Shown here piece after piece: positions 8,501-18,470 of a DNA stretch of 64,000 bases. The stretch is from contig CAIRLC010000034.1 in assembly GCA_903879335.1 (NCBI GenBank), positions 1-64,000 on the forward strand. Reading direction: 5' to 3'. Both the position numbers and the translations under genes were made by a program. The notes below the pieces were generated by a model that made no database searches, was not told where the DNA came from, and saw only the letters and a program-made list of their open reading frames with translations. This DNA comes from an uncultured Pseudomonadota bacterium (GTDB lineage: Bacteria > Pseudomonadota > Gammaproteobacteria > Steroidobacterales > Steroidobacteraceae). Position 1 is the first letter of the stretch. Every line of letters begins with the position of its first letter.

Positions 8501-9142
8501 TCAAAGGGCTCTAATCGGAATCAGGATTTCATTGCGGCGGAGAAACGGTAGGCGCCAAGGCGGATCGTAGCGTGCGAGCTCCGCCTCACCCAACACCGTA
8601 AGGCCGTTCTTGGTAATCCAGGCGCGTAAGGCCGCTGTCCGTTCCGCAACTTTCGATTCCCCGCACAATCCTGAGAAACGAACCACCGCATAGGTGGCCG
8701 AGGGCACTTCCCGCAAATGCACATTATTGTCGATGGGGGCGGGCAGTGTCGCCAGCGTGTAGCGGGACGGCATCACGAACTGCAAACGATAACCGCCGTC
8801 GATCGGGTGGGTCGTCACCGGAGCCGTCATATCGATCTTTTCGGATTTGGCGACGGTTACGGGAGCCGTCATATCAATCTTGGTCGTTGCCCCCACTTGA
8901 GTGCGATTGCGGCCGAAGATATATCCCGCGACTTTTCTAAATCCCGCACTGGACGCCGAGGACAACGATCCGGTAATCCATGTTTCAGCGACGATTTTCG
9001 GGCCGTAGGTGCGGATCTCGAACGCTCCGTCCTGGCGAGTCGCGGTATAGGTGGGCTCTTCAATAGCCACAGCGGCACCACAGGCTGACAACAAGAAGAG
9101 GCTGAGCCCATAAAGGGCGAAGAGAGCAGTTTTTCGGTTCAC
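8501..9142 (-). CDS. SOUL-family heme-binding-like lipoprotein
   Basis: This 213-residue protein starts with GTG. A short signal ends in the lipobox LSAC (LYGLSLFLLSACG), so the mature protein should be lipid-anchored at Cys20 or so. The rest matches the SOUL/heme-binding-protein 2 fold: YTATRQDGAFEIRTYGPKIVAET, a repeated KIDMTAPV stretch, YRLQFVMPSRY and the final EVPSATYAVVRFSGLC plus ARYDPPWRLPFLRRNEI. Plant and animal SOUL proteins bind heme, but whether the bacterial lipoproteins do is less clear. A small hairpin (GCCAAC...GTTGGC, 8442-8460) downstream may end its transcript. Confidence 0.85.
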   Translation of the reverse strand: MNRKTALFALYGLSLFLLSACGAAVAIEEPTYTATRQDGAFEIRTYGPKIVAETWITGSLSSASSAGFRKVAGYIFGRNRTQVGATTKIDMTAPVTVAKSEKIDMTAPVTTHPIDGGYRLQFVMPSRYTLATLPAPIDNNVHLREVPSATYAVVRFSGLCGESKVAERTAALRAWITKNGLTVLGEAELARYDPPWRLPFLRRNEILIPIRAL

Positions 9143-9201
9143 GGTTTTTGCTCATAAAGAGTGATGAGTATATTGCCTTCACTAAGCGTTCAGGCGAGGC
9201 G

Positions 9202-10620
9202 TCATGATTGCGAGGGCAAGGTGAGACGGGGCGGCGCCCGACGCTCAGAAGCCCGACCTAAGGTGTAGTACAGGAGTCCGGGTACGATCAAGCCGACGAT
9301 CCAAGAGATATCGACGCCACCAAGAGTTGCGACCAAAGGTCCGGTATAAAATGATGTCGCAATGAACGGAACTTGGATCAAGACGCCAACGAGGTAGATT
9401 GAAATGCCCGTCATATTCCATCGTCCGTAGCGACCGTCTGGGTCCGTCAGTGCCGGTACGTCGTATCGCGATCGAGTAAACGCGTAGAAGTCGACCAGAT
9501 TAATTGCGCTCCACGGCGTGAATACTGCTAACAGGCACAAGATGAAGGATTCAAACGCCTGCAGAAACGAGTGCTGCCCGAGAATCGCCAGCAAACAAGA
9601 GATGCCGACCATCCCCAAGATGTAGAGCAGTCGATGCATCGTTGAGACATTCACTCGACGGCTAAACCCGCTTACCATCGTGGCCATCGACATGAAACTG
9701 CCGTATGAGTTGAGTGCGGTCACCGTCACTTTCCCAAACGCAATGCTGAAGTACAAAAGGCCGGCCACTTTGGTCGTGCCACCTAAGCTCACTATGTAGG
9801 CCACCTCGTGGTGAGCAAAACCGGAGCCCGCGAGTGCAGCGGCGAAAACGCCAAATGCCATAGCGATCTGAGAACCGACGATCGACCCGAATCCTACCGC
9901 GGCGATGACTTTCGGAATCGATGTGGCTCGGGGCAGGTATCGCGAATAATCGGCCACATACGGCCCATAAGCGATTTGCCAAGATGCCGAGAGTGAAACG
10001 GCGAGCAAAAAGCTTTCCAGTGTGAAGTGACGGTTGGCCAACAGCGCAGACATGGACTGCGTGCCGAACAGTCGTACGAACATAAAGACAAAAGCGCAGA
10101 CGCCAACCGCACTTGCGATTCGACCTAGCGCATGGATTACGCGATAGCCACACAGAGTGACTAGAACGATGAGGGCGCCAAATCCTAGGATGGCGACGCT
10201 GTCGCTGACATTCAGTAACTGCCCAAGGGCCTGTCCGGCCAGTAAGCAACCACTGGCCGTGAATCCGATATACATCAGACAGACCGCCACGATCGGGATC
10301 ATGGCTCCATAGACCCCGAACTGAACGCGGCTCGAGATCATTTGTGGCAGCCCCAGTTGAGGCCCTTGAGCGGCGTGCATTGCCATCACGGCGCCACCGA
10401 TGAACTGACCGAGCAGGAGTCCGACCAGTGACCAAAACACGTCGCCGCCGAACACCACCGCGAGCGCGCCGGTCACGATCGCCGTGATCTGTAGATTTGC
10501 CGACAGCCAGAGGGTGAACTGGCTAATCAGTCCGCCGTGACGCTCCGTGTCAGGCACATAATCAATCGAACGGACTTCGAGTGCCGTGCTACGGGCTCTT
10601 GTCGAATTTGTTTTTGGCAT
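9202..10620 (-). CDS. NCS1-family purine/cytosine permease
   Basis: This 472-residue protein has ATG 10620 preferred over an in-frame TTG at 10632. It opens with a soluble stretch ending in VRSIDYVPDTERHG, typical of NCS1 permeases, then about twelve hydrophobic helices. Family motifs include QFTLWLSANLQITAIVTGAL, GLPQMISSRVQFGVYGA and WSAINLVDFY followed by a tyrosine/arginine-rich loop. NCS1 proteins are Na+- or H+-coupled importers of nucleobases, hydantoins, allantoin or thiamine. No catabolic gene for any of these lies alongside, so the substrate is open. It is transcribed divergently from the M13 peptidase gene and lies 59 bp upstream of the SOUL lipoprotein gene in the same direction. 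Confidence 0.85.
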   Translation of the reverse strand: MPKTNSTRARSTALEVRSIDYVPDTERHGGLISQFTLWLSANLQITAIVTGALAVVFGGDVFWSLVGLLLGQFIGGAVMAMHAAQGPQLGLPQMISSRVQFGVYGAMIPIVAVCLMYIGFTASGCLLAGQALGQLLNVSDSVAILGFGALIVLVTLCGYRVIHALGRIASAVGVCAFVFMFVRLFGTQSMSALLANRHFTLESFLLAVSLSASWQIAYGPYVADYSRYLPRATSIPKVIAAVGFGSIVGSQIAMAFGVFAAALAGSGFAHHEVAYIVSLGGTTKVAGLLYFSIAFGKVTVTALNSYGSFMSMATMVSGFSRRVNVSTMHRLLYILGMVGISCLLAILGQHSFLQAFESFILCLLAVFTPWSAINLVDFYAFTRSRYDVPALTDPDGRYGRWNMTGISIYLVGVLIQVPFIATSFYTGPLVATLGGVDISWIVGLIVPGLLYYTLGRASERRAPPRLTLPSQS

Positions 10621-10842
10621 TCCGTTCCCCAATGTGCGGTCTTTCAGTCCTACTGTGCCACGACTCGCATGGCGTGTGGGGCCCCGAGTGGACCGTGTCC
10701 AGTACCACGAGCATCGTTCATACCGAGGGCATCGTGAGCCTTGACGCTGACGGAACGATCCGGTGAGACTGAGAAGGTCGCTACCAAATTCCTATGATCC
10801 GCTAGCGGGGACTCAGTCCTCTTAATTTATCGGGAGACTCCC

Positions 10843-12879
10843 TTGTCGTCCAAGACTCGATCCGGCGCCTTTGCTGCGCTGCTCTGTTTGTGTGCCAGCG
10901 CGCCAGCCTTGAGCGCGTCAAAAACGAATTCCCTAGTGTCGGGACTCGAACTGGAGTCCTTCGATCGTACAGCGCGGCCACAGGACGACCTGAACCAGTT
11001 CGTCAATGGGCGTTGGCTGGCGACAACGAGTATCCCAGCCGATCGGTCCTCGGTCGGTTCCTTTGATCGCCTTGAGGAAACCTCGACACAGCAACTGCGT
11101 CAGATCGTAGACCGGCTAAGCCGCCCAGGCGGTAGTCAAGACGCCAATGACCGTGCGGTCGTGAACCTGTATCGCAGCTATATGGCGACGGCTCGGCTTG
11201 AGCATCTCGGGGTAAAGCCGCTCAGCACATTACTGAGCACGGTGGATAACATTCAAACGCGCGCTGATCTTGCGGCCGCGTTTGGCCAACTCGGCCGCGA
11301 TGGCGTCATCGTGCCGATTGCAGCACAAGTGCATCCCCACCAAAAACGATCCACTGAATACGTGTTCGATTTAAATCAGAGTGGCCTAGGCTTACCTGAT
11401 CGCGACTATTATTTGGGCGACGATGCGGCGCTCCTGAAAGTCCGTACGGCCTACAAGGCACACCTAGCGCGGACGCTGTCACTGGCCGGTTCCAAGAATG
11501 CAGAGACCGCTGCCGACGATATTTTGGCCATCGAAACGGCGATTGCCACGAAGCAATGGACCCGCGTCGAGAATCGCGATCCCGTCAAAACCTTTAATGA
11601 GGTCGCAACGTCGGATTTGGCGACGGCGCTGCCGGATTTTGACTGGGCCCGATATTTTGATGCGGCGGGTGCGCATCCATTGACGGTAAACGTGAGTCAG
11701 CCTGGCTATTTCAATGCCTTGTCCGGTGTGTTGGCCGCCCACCCACTGAGCGCCTGGCGCGAGTATCTGCGTTGGCAGGTTTTGCGCAGTTATTCCCCAT
11801 TCCTGACGGACCGCCTCGCTCGCGAAAGCTTTGCCTTTTATGGCACGGTGCTTGAAGGAACCCCTAAGCAAAAAGAACGATGGAAGCGGGGTGTTGCACT
11901 GGTTGATCGGCAGGTCGGTGAAGCCTTGGGTCGCCGCTATGCTGAAACCTACTTCCCGCCGGCCAGTAAAGCCCGGGTCGAAGAATTGGTTCGCAATTTA
12001 ATCGCAACGTACTCGGCTGACATTGACACCTTGGATTGGATGGGGCCTGAGACCAAGCGTTCGGCGCACGCCAAGTTGGATAAGATTTTATTGAAGATTG
12101 GTTATCCAGATCATTGGCGCGACTATTCGACCTTGCAGATCTCACCGGAAGATCTGGTGGGCAATGTTCTGTGCACCACGGAGTTTGAATATGACCGCAT
12201 GATCGCCAAGCTTGGTCATCCTGTGGATCGCAGTGAATGGGATATGACGCCATCGACGATCAACGCGTACTACAACCCAACGGTGAATGAGATTGTATTT
12301 CCAGCCGGGATTTTGCAGCCTCCATTCTTCAACGCGACCGCCGACGACGCCGTCAATTACGGCGCGGTTGGGGCTGTGATCGGCCATGAAATCAGTCATG
12401 GTTTTGATGACGAGGGTTCGCAATTCGATGCCGAGGGTAACCTCAGTAACTGGTGGACGGAGTCCGATCGCTCGGCCTTTAATCAAAAAGCGCAGGCGCT
12501 CATTGCTGAATATGCTGCGTTTGAACCCGTGCCGGGCTTTCACATCAATGGTGAATTGACCCTGGGCGAAAACATTGCCGATAACTCCGGTCTCACGATT
12601 GCTTACAAAGCCTATCTGCGATCGCTGAACGGGCAAACGGCTCCGGTGCTCGACGGATTTAGTGGGCCGCAGCGGTTTTATCTCGGCTTCGCTCAAGTCT
12701 GGCGTGAGAAGGCCCGTGACGAGGCGATCATTGAGTTGATCAAGTCTGATCCCCACTCGATGGCTCGCTTCCGCATCCTCGGGACCGTGCGTAATCAGAC
12801 GGGTTATTTTGATGCCTTTGGCGTCACCTCTGCCGATAAGGCGTGGGTTGACCCGGCCGATCGAGTGCAAATGTGGTAG
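10843..12879 (+). CDS. exported M13 (neprilysin/PepO-type) zinc metallopeptidase
   Basis: This 678-residue protein starts at TTG with GGGAG 8 nt upstream. A signal peptide (AALLCLCASAPALSA) is followed by the M13 N-terminal domain, starting near FDRTARPQDDLNQFVNGRWL. The C-terminal catalytic domain shows NAYYNPTVNEIVFPAGILQ and VIGHEISHGFDDEGSQFD with zinc ligands His515 and His519 and the base Glu516. The third ligand is near Glu577 in GENIADNSG, and the family C-terminal PHSMARFRILGT follows. Length and all motifs fit an intact, active endopeptidase of peptides in the periplasm or at the surface. The gene appears monocistronic. Confidence 0.93.
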   Translation: MSSKTRSGAFAALLCLCASAPALSASKTNSLVSGLELESFDRTARPQDDLNQFVNGRWLATTSIPADRSSVGSFDRLEETSTQQLRQIVDRLSRPGGSQDANDRAVVNLYRSYMATARLEHLGVKPLSTLLSTVDNIQTRADLAAAFGQLGRDGVIVPIAAQVHPHQKRSTEYVFDLNQSGLGLPDRDYYLGDDAALLKVRTAYKAHLARTLSLAGSKNAETAADDILAIETAIATKQWTRVENRDPVKTFNEVATSDLATALPDFDWARYFDAAGAHPLTVNVSQPGYFNALSGVLAAHPLSAWREYLRWQVLRSYSPFLTDRLARESFAFYGTVLEGTPKQKERWKRGVALVDRQVGEALGRRYAETYFPPASKARVEELVRNLIATYSADIDTLDWMGPETKRSAHAKLDKILLKIGYPDHWRDYSTLQISPEDLVGNVLCTTEFEYDRMIAKLGHPVDRSEWDMTPSTINAYYNPTVNEIVFPAGILQPPFFNATADDAVNYGAVGAVIGHEISHGFDDEGSQFDAEGNLSNWWTESDRSAFNQKAQALIAEYAAFEPVPGFHINGELTLGENIADNSGLTIAYKAYLRSLNGQTAPVLDGFSGPQRFYLGFAQVWREKARDEAIIELIKSDPHSMARFRILGTVRNQTGYFDAFGVTSADKAWVDPADRVQMW

Positions 12880-12894
12880 CCCGGGCCGGTATTG

Positions 12895-12929
12895 TTGATC
12901 CACCTTGGCGGTCTCTCGGGGTGGATCAA
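12895..12929. terminator. 10-bp inverted repeat after the M13 peptidase gene
   Basis: TTGATCCACC (12895-12904) and its complement GGTGGATCAA (12920-12929) are separated by 15 nt, 16 bp beyond the peptidase stop. No T-run follows, so this is only a probable terminator or mRNA-stabilising hairpin. Confidence 0.5.
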
Positions 12930-12986
12930 AGGCCGACTCAAGCATCGCCTGCGTGATTTTGCGTTCTTTTTTCTCGGATCTAATCT

Positions 12987-14141
12987 ATGCATTGCCCGGC
13001 CCAATTGCGTTCTAAGTTACCGGATGTTGGAACGACTATTTTCACGGTCATTGGTGATCTCGCGTCGCAATATCAGGCCTTGAACCTGTCGCAAGGTGCG
13101 CCCAATTTCGATTGTGATCCGCGCTTAGTCGATCGCACCGTTGACGCGATGCGCGCAGGCAAAAATCAATATGCCGGCATGACGGGTTTGCCGGCATTAC
13201 GGAGCGCTATTGCTGCGAAGTGCTTGGCTCGTACCGGGGTTGCCTACGATCCAGACGATGAAGTGACGGTTGTGGCCAGCGCCAGTCAAGGGCTGTACGC
13301 AGCCATCGCGGGCCTGGTCCATCCGGGCGATGAGGTGATTTATTTCGACCCGGCCTTTGACAGCTATGCACCGGTTGTTCGTCTGCAGGGCGCGACGCCG
13401 ATCCCTATCAAGTTAACACCGAATGGCTTTCGGATCCCATGGGCCGAGGTCGCGTCGGAGATAAGTCCACGTACGCGCATGATTATCGTGAATACGCCGC
13501 ACAACCCAACGGCGACTGTATTCTCGGCGGACGATTTGGAGCAGCTTGCGGCACTCACGGCGGGTACGAATATTATCGTCCTGTCGGATGAAGTGTATGA
13601 GCATGTTGTGTTTGACGGTGCTGAGCACTATGGGGTGGCTAGACACCCTGCATTGGCAGATCGAAGCGTCATCGTGGCGTCATTCGGTAAGTCGTATCAC
13701 GTCACCGGGTGGCGCGTGGGTTACTGTCTCGCTTCGGCCGCATTGATGGTTGAAATCCGCAAAATTCACCAATTCATGATGTTCGCGGCAGATACGCCCA
13801 TGCAGTACGGGTTTGCGGATTTGATGCAGGACCCGAGTACCTACGAGGGATTGTCGGCGTTTTATCAGCGTAAGCGGGATCTTTTGGTCGGCGCGCTGGC
13901 AGGATCAAGGTTTGAGTTGCTCCCGAGCGCCGGATCCTTCTTTCTGCTTGCTCGCTTCAACGGCTTCAGCAGTGAGCGTGATAATGATTTTGTGCTGCGC
14001 TTAATTCGCGAACATCGTGTCGCCACGATTCCTCTGTCTGCCTTTTACAGCGACGGTACTGACCTTGGCATTATTCGACTCAGTTTTTCGAAGGATGAAG
14101 CGACGCTGCTCGAAGGGGCTCGCCGCTTAAGCGCGGTATAG
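12987..14141 (+). CDS. class I/II PLP aminotransferase, YbdL-like (methionine-type)
   Basis: This 384-residue protein has fold-type I motifs in order. They are LNLSQGAPNFDCD and NQYAGMTGLPALRSAIA, then VASASQGLYAAI, VNTPHNPTATVFS and LSDEVYEHVVFDG. The PLP lysine is in SFGKSYHVTGWRVGY (Lys235). The opening SKLPDVGTTIFTVIGDLASQ is close to YbdL, which transaminates methionine with 4-methylthio-2-oxobutyrate in the salvage pathway. Kynurenine aminotransferases share the pattern and cannot be excluded. The enzyme is cytoplasmic. No salvage genes are adjacent. It lies about 107 bp after the M13 gene and probably has its own promoter. Confidence 0.87.
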   Translation: MHCPAQLRSKLPDVGTTIFTVIGDLASQYQALNLSQGAPNFDCDPRLVDRTVDAMRAGKNQYAGMTGLPALRSAIAAKCLARTGVAYDPDDEVTVVASASQGLYAAIAGLVHPGDEVIYFDPAFDSYAPVVRLQGATPIPIKLTPNGFRIPWAEVASEISPRTRMIIVNTPHNPTATVFSADDLEQLAALTAGTNIIVLSDEVYEHVVFDGAEHYGVARHPALADRSVIVASFGKSYHVTGWRVGYCLASAALMVEIRKIHQFMMFAADTPMQYGFADLMQDPSTYEGLSAFYQRKRDLLVGALAGSRFELLPSAGSFFLLARFNGFSSERDNDFVLRLIREHRVATIPLSAFYSDGTDLGIIRLSFSKDEATLLEGARRLSAV

Positions 14142-14168
14142 CTCTGGCGGTGGGCAAAATGGTGGATG

Positions 14169-14188
14169 ATCGCCGCAGGTGCGGCGAT
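14169..14188. terminator. bidirectional hairpin between convergent genes
   Basis: ATCGCCGC, loop AGGT, then GCGGCGAT form a perfect 8-bp GC-rich stem. It sits between the aminotransferase stop (14141, +) and the phosphoesterase stop (14188, -), where a shared terminator is expected. Confidence 0.65.
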
Positions 14189-15378
14189 TATTCGATAGCC
14201 TTATTCAGTTGCACGTCAGAGCCAGACTCAAAAAATCCGATCAGGCCGGGTCGAGCCGCATAGCCGAGATGTGTGGTCAGGCTGAAAATGTCTTCCAGCG
14301 TTTTCAGCAACGCATAATGGTTAAATGGCGTTGCCGCCGTAGTCCCTGGCTTGAGGAATGGTGACAGTAGGACAGCACCGGTACGGTCTCCACCGAAGCT
14401 TGTCATCTTGGTGACGTATTTGGCGTCATCGTCCATAAAGGGGAACGGACCGATATTCGGTCCAGGCTGTTGGTCGCAGCAGGATTGGCCTTCGAAAACT
14501 TCCTGAGTTCGGCCATCAGCCAGCGTCGTGCTTTCGCTGTCGCCTTCATCAAAGGTGACGATCAGTAATCCATCTTTTCGATAAGCCGGTGACGCCATGA
14601 TGCGCGTTACCCAGATCTTGAGGAAGGCATCTGCCGAGATCAGCCCACCGCGGGCGCCATCTTTGCAGGGCGCATCGTGACCGTCATTGCATAAGTTCGG
14701 CGAGATGAACGCAAAGCTAGGCGTTGTTGAGACTTTTTGTAAGTCCACAGCCAGTCGATCAAGGCCGCCTACGTTTGCGGCGCAGGCACCGTTATCCAAG
14801 AGTGAGTGAAAATAAACAAAAGGATTGTGTCGCGCGGCGTATTGATCGCCCTTTTCTGCGCCTTGAGTGGGGTCAGCCGCACCGATCTGTGGTGCGCCAC
14901 AGTTTGGGCTTTCGCGCCGTGGATTTTTGCCCAGATCCTCCATGTAGCCGCGCCACGCTTTGCCGCGCGACATCAGCTGATCGGCAAGGGTTTGCACGTG
15001 TGCGGGGTAGACGCAGCCATGACCTTTTTCCTGCCCATCAGTCGTGGTTCCGGTGGAGACGAAGTCTTCAAAGACTTCGCAGTCGTTACGGGTTTCTCTC
15101 GTTCCACCCTGGCCGCTGATCATGGCCAGATAATTGCCGAGGCTGTAGTGCGCGGTACCGAAGTACTGACTGAGCAGCACGCCCTTTTGGGTCAATTGTT
15201 GCGACAGATACGGCGCCTTCGAGTGCGGACCAAAGGTGTCTGCATAACCCTTATTCTCAAGCACAATGACAAAGACGTGCCCAATAGGTGGTTTTGTCGG
15301 CGCTTCAGCCGCATGGATGAGGTGAGCGCCAAGGAGCAGTATGGCAGTCCAAGTAGATTTCAAATGACGGGTCGACAT
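14188..15378 (-). CDS. exported phosphoesterase (PF04185-type acid phosphatase)
   Basis: This 396-residue protein has ATG 15378 with AAGGT upstream. A signal peptide (WTAILLLGAHLIHAAEA) precedes a single phosphoesterase domain. It has GHVFVIVLENKGYADTFG at the N-terminus, HYSLGNYLAMISGQ, and the second metal-site motif LLIVTFDEGDSESTT. It resembles small acid-phosphatase/phospholipase-C-like proteins of the alkaline phosphatase superfamily that act in the periplasm or medium. It shares the domain of the larger fusion at 784-3594 without the propeller. A role in scavenging phosphate from organic esters is plausible but not shown. Confidence 0.82.
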   Translation of the reverse strand: MSTRHLKSTWTAILLLGAHLIHAAEAPTKPPIGHVFVIVLENKGYADTFGPHSKAPYLSQQLTQKGVLLSQYFGTAHYSLGNYLAMISGQGGTRETRNDCEVFEDFVSTGTTTDGQEKGHGCVYPAHVQTLADQLMSRGKAWRGYMEDLGKNPRRESPNCGAPQIGAADPTQGAEKGDQYAARHNPFVYFHSLLDNGACAANVGGLDRLAVDLQKVSTTPSFAFISPNLCNDGHDAPCKDGARGGLISADAFLKIWVTRIMASPAYRKDGLLIVTFDEGDSESTTLADGRTQEVFEGQSCCDQQPGPNIGPFPFMDDDAKYVTKMTSFGGDRTGAVLLSPFLKPGTTAATPFNHYALLKTLEDIFSLTTHLGYAARPGLIGFFESGSDVQLNKAIE

Positions 15379-15641
15379 GGAAGACCTTTCGGCGCGGGCG
15401 TTCTTGGCATCATCAACCCTGCCTATGGGTACTGCAACTGGGTAAGAGAAGTCTTAAACCCTCGAAACAGCGTCAGGTCATTGACGGTCTATCAGCCCGC
15501 CGTCTCGGATCCGCAGCGATGTGCTGCCGTGTCGATCGAAGGATTCGAATGTGGTGCGCCGGCGGCTCGCGCTAGGGGCGAAGGAGGCGAAGGGTGGTTG
15601 ACGGGTTCGGGAAGGGTGTACCCGCTGCGACGGGTGGACTA

Positions 15642-15671
15642 GGGTCCGGAGCCGCGGGCGGCTCCGGACCC
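15642..15671. terminator. 14-bp perfect GC-rich hairpin
   Basis: GGGTCCGGAGCCGC and its exact complement are separated by two bases, so in practice a 12-bp stem with a 6-nt loop forms. It lies 6 bp beyond the stop of the leftward membrane-protein gene at 15678. There is no U-run, but its position and strength fit a terminator. The 263 bp to its left, up to the phosphoesterase start at 15378, hold nothing else recognisable. Confidence 0.7.
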
Positions 15672-15677
15672 GTCGAA

Positions 15678-15986
15678 TCACGGCTTGGCGCGATTAATGA
15701 CGCCCATGAGGACGGCCGACAAGGAGGCGCCGGCGGCGATAGCGCCGATAGAGCCCGAGATCATGTGCAGATAGCTACCCACGACTGGAATCGCATCGAA
15801 GCTGCCGGACAGGGTGGTCAGGGCGATAGCGCCGATGACGGTAGCGACGACTTGGTCAGCGGAGACACTCAAGCCGGCGTATAGACCGACCAACAACAGG
15901 ATCAGTGCTGCAAACGGAATTGGCGCGAAGGCGCCGACGATGGCGACTGCTAAACCGATCCAACCGACGATCTTGTTCGCATTCAT
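15678..15986 (-). CDS. small hydrophobic membrane protein of unknown function
   Basis: This 102-residue protein is almost entirely hydrophobic, with three likely membrane segments (IVGWIGLAVAIVGAFAPI; FAALILLLVGLYAG; VVATVIGAIALTTL) and a glycine/serine-rich C-terminal part (MISGSIGAIAAGASLSAVLM) ending in a basic tail. There are no enzymatic motifs. The gene is monocistronic, with a strong terminator just after it and a 370-bp upstream region. I cannot name the family; it may be an inner-membrane protein with a stress or structural role, but that is a guess. Confidence 0.7.
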   Translation of the reverse strand: MNANKIVGWIGLAVAIVGAFAPIPFAALILLLVGLYAGLSVSADQVVATVIGAIALTTLSGSFDAIPVVGSYLHMISGSIGAIAAGASLSAVLMGVINRAKP

Positions 15987-16358
15987 TCTTCAAATCCCCC
16001 AATTAACGATTGATAACTTTCGTCTTCTTCTTAATTTGTCTCGGCGGGGCGCCTAGTTTGGTTACCCCGACCGGACGCTGTATTGAGTAGGCCAAATTTT
16101 GAGTTCTGTCAAGAAGTGAAAAAAGTGAAATCGTCGGCGTACTCGCCGAGAGGGGGCTGAAGACCGCCTGAGCGGTAGGGGCCCGAGGCCGATTTTGGTT
16201 GCTCGGACCGCCTAATGAACGCTAGATGAATATCCTACTTGTATCAAAAAACGCCTTATGAGATCGTTTGCAGTGTGCGTTGAATGACGCTTTCAGGGGG
16301 ATGCCCGAGATCGGGCGGATCGGCTTGTCCGATAGCCCCGGCTGGCTAGGGGTTACCG
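15987..16358. other. divergent intergenic region, no gene seen
   Basis: It separates the leftward membrane-protein gene from rightward amylosucrase and must hold both promoters. A small hairpin TCGGCG-TACT-CGCCGA (16134-16149) and an A-rich patch (16111-16130) are visible. I see no convincing promoter pair or riboswitch. Confidence 0.4.
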
Positions 16359-18272
16359 GTGTTGTCGATTGATCATCAAATTAGGCTCGCCTCAGAGCAC
16401 GTTCTGTCGGCCCTGGCGAAGCGGCCGTCTGCGCAGGCCGGGAGTCCGGCTTGGGGCCGATTTCAGGGGCGCTTTGAGCAGCATTTCCCGGCCTTGTTTC
16501 AGGAGTTATCGGCACTCTACGGAGAACGGGCTGACTTTTTAGACTTCATTGAAACCCTGCTCGTGACGGCTCTAGAGGCGTGGCAGGCACGTCCGGAGGA
16601 TCTAAAAGCGCTCGATCTCGCCCGTGAAGCAGATCCTCTGTGGTTTCAGTCCCAGAAGATGCTCGGCGGTGTCTGCTATGTCGACAAGTTCGCCGGCACC
16701 CTGAAAGGTATTGAAGCCCAGATTCCTTACTTTCAAGAATTGGGCCTAACGTACCTGCATCTGATGCCGTTGTTTAAGTGTCCGGAGGGTAATAGTGACG
16801 GTGGTTACGCCGTGTCCAGTTATCGTGAGGTGAATCCTGCGCTCGGCACGATGGACGATCTCCGTTCACTGACGCGCGCGCTGCGCGGCGCGGGGATCAG
16901 TCTCGTGCTGGACTTTATCTTCAACCACACCTCGGACGAACACGAATGGGCTCGCGGATGCGTGAGCGGGGCGCCGGAATATCAGGGTTTCTACCATATC
17001 TTTCCGGATCGGGGCCTGCCTGATCAATACGATCAGACCCTACGTGAGATCTTTCCCGACCAGCATCCCGGCGGCTTTTCGCAGTTGGCCGATGGTCGTT
17101 GGGTGTGGACCACGTTCAATTCTTTTCAGTGGGATTTGAATTACTCGAATCCAGCCGTTTTTACAGCGATGGCCGGTGAGATGCTGGCCATCGCCAACTT
17201 AGGCACTGCATTCCTGCGGATGGATGCGGTGGCTTTTGTTTGGAAGAAATTAGGTACAGCTTGCGAGAACCTGCCTGAAGCACACACCGTCATTCGCGCC
17301 TTTAGCGCGCTTGCGCGGATTGCCGCTCCCAGTTTGCTGTTCAAATCGGAAGCGATTGTTCACCCCGATGATGTGGTGAAGTACATTTCCTATCGTGAGT
17401 GCCAGATTTCCTACAACCCGCTACAAATGGCGCTGTTGTGGAACAGTCTCGCGACTCGCGAAGTGAATCTACTGCAGCAGGCGCTTGAGCAGCGACATAA
17501 CTTGGCTGCCGATACCGCCTGGGTTAACTACGTGCGCAGCCACGATGATATTGGCTGGACTTTCTCGGACGAGGACGCGGCACAGTTTGGGGTTGATGCG
17601 TTCCAGCATCGTCAATTTCTGAACCGCTTTTATGTCAATCGTTTCGAGGGTAGCTTCGCTCGCGGCGTGCCTTTTCAGGACAACCCGGTGACCGGGGACT
17701 GCCGGATCTGTGGAACGTGCGCGTCCTTGGCCGGCATAGAACAGGGCGATCCGCACGCGGTAGCGCGTCTCTTGCTGCTCTATAGCGTCGCGCTGTCGAG
17801 CGGCGGCATCCCATTGATCTACCTCGGTGACGAGGTGGGCGCCATGAATGATCACAGCTACTTGGATAACCCAGATCAGGCGATGGATAGCCGTTGGGTG
17901 CATCGGCCCGCCTATGATCCAGAGCGCTATTCAGACCGTCATAACCCAAACACCGTAGCCGGGCAGATATACGCGGGCCTGACTCGCATGATCGCCATTC
18001 GAAAGGCACATGCGGTCTTCGCGGGCGGTCATTTGAACGGCTTCAGGGCCGGTTCACGCAGCGTCTTGGCTTATACGCGTGGAGGTCATTCCGGTCATCT
18101 CCTCGCGCTCGCCAATTTCAGCGAATCCGTACAGCGGGTTCCTGCACACGTTCTGGCCGCGCAACCAGAAATCGCACAAGACTTACTGACGGGGCATCAA
18201 CACCGCCTGCGGGAAGGCTTGACGCTCGCGCCGTATCAGGTGGTTTGGCTCGATTGCAGCACGGCTAAATAG
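16359..18272 (+). CDS. amylosucrase (GH13_4)
   Basis: This 637-residue protein starts at GTG (a TTG follows at once). It makes an alpha-1,4-glucan from sucrose, releasing fructose; some relatives act mainly as sucrose hydrolases. The family signature [20 protein letters not shown] is present. The catalytic triad can be placed as Asp289 (LRMDAVAF), Glu331 (FKSEA) and Asp396 ([10 protein letters not shown]), each three positions from the well-studied Neisseria polysaccharea enzyme. Length and the N-terminal helical domain also match. No secretion signal is seen, so it should be cytoplasmic. No sucrose transporter or regulator gene is adjacent. Hydrolase and amylosucrase activity cannot be separated by eye. 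Confidence 0.93.
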   Translation: MLSIDHQIRLASEHVLSALAKRPSAQAGSPAWGRFQGRFEQHFPALFQELSALYGERADFLDFIETLLVTALEAWQARPEDLKALDLAREADPLWFQSQKMLGGVCYVDKFAGTLKGIEAQIPYFQELGLTYLHLMPLFKCPEGNSDGGYAVSSYREVNPALGTMDDLRSLTRALRGAGISLVLDFIFNHTSDEHEWARGCVSGAPEYQGFYHIFPDRGLPDQYDQTLREIFPDQHPGGFSQLADGRWVWTTFNSFQWDLNYSNPAVFTAMAGEMLAIANLGTAFLRMDAVAFVWKKLGTACENLPEAHTVIRAFSALARIAAPSLLFKSEAIVHPDDVVKYISYRECQISYNPLQMALLWNSLATREVNLLQQALEQRHNLAADTAWVNYVRSHDDIGWTFSDEDAAQFGVDAFQHRQFLNRFYVNRFEGSFARGVPFQDNPVTGDCRICGTCASLAGIEQGDPHAVARLLLLYSVALSSGGIPLIYLGDEVGAMNDHSYLDNPDQAMDSRWVHRPAYDPERYSDRHNPNTVAGQIYAGLTRMIAIRKAHAVFAGGHLNGFRAGSRSVLAYTRGGHSGHLLALANFSESVQRVPAHVLAAQPEIAQDLLTGHQHRLREGLTLAPYQVVWLDCSTAK

Positions 18273-18355
18273 ACTGCCGAAGGCGTTTGTGTAGCCTCGG
18301 ACCGAAGAGTATCCGACCGATGTCGTTCCCGCCCTCAAGCGGGGCACTCCATCAC

Positions 18356-18397
18356 CACGACGCCCTAGGCGCGCAACAGCGCGCGTGGGTCGTCGTG
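18356..18397. terminator. compound hairpin between amylosucrase and metallophosphoesterase genes
   Basis: An outer CACGACG/CGTCGTG stem encloses CCC/GGG pairs and an inner GCGCGC-AACA-GCGCGC hairpin. It lies between two convergent stops (18272 and 18471), which suggests a bidirectional terminator. Confidence 0.55.
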
Positions 18398-18470
18398 AGT
18401 TCGCGGCATCGTTTCGGAATCTGACGCGGATTCGAGGCGAGACGATTCAATCCAGCATCAGAAAGTCGGT

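Noticed and set aside
15478-15884. Arg/Gly-rich frames on both strands around the hairpin at 15642
   Set aside because: They result from GC-rich non-coding sequence and the terminator palindrome; there are no start signals.
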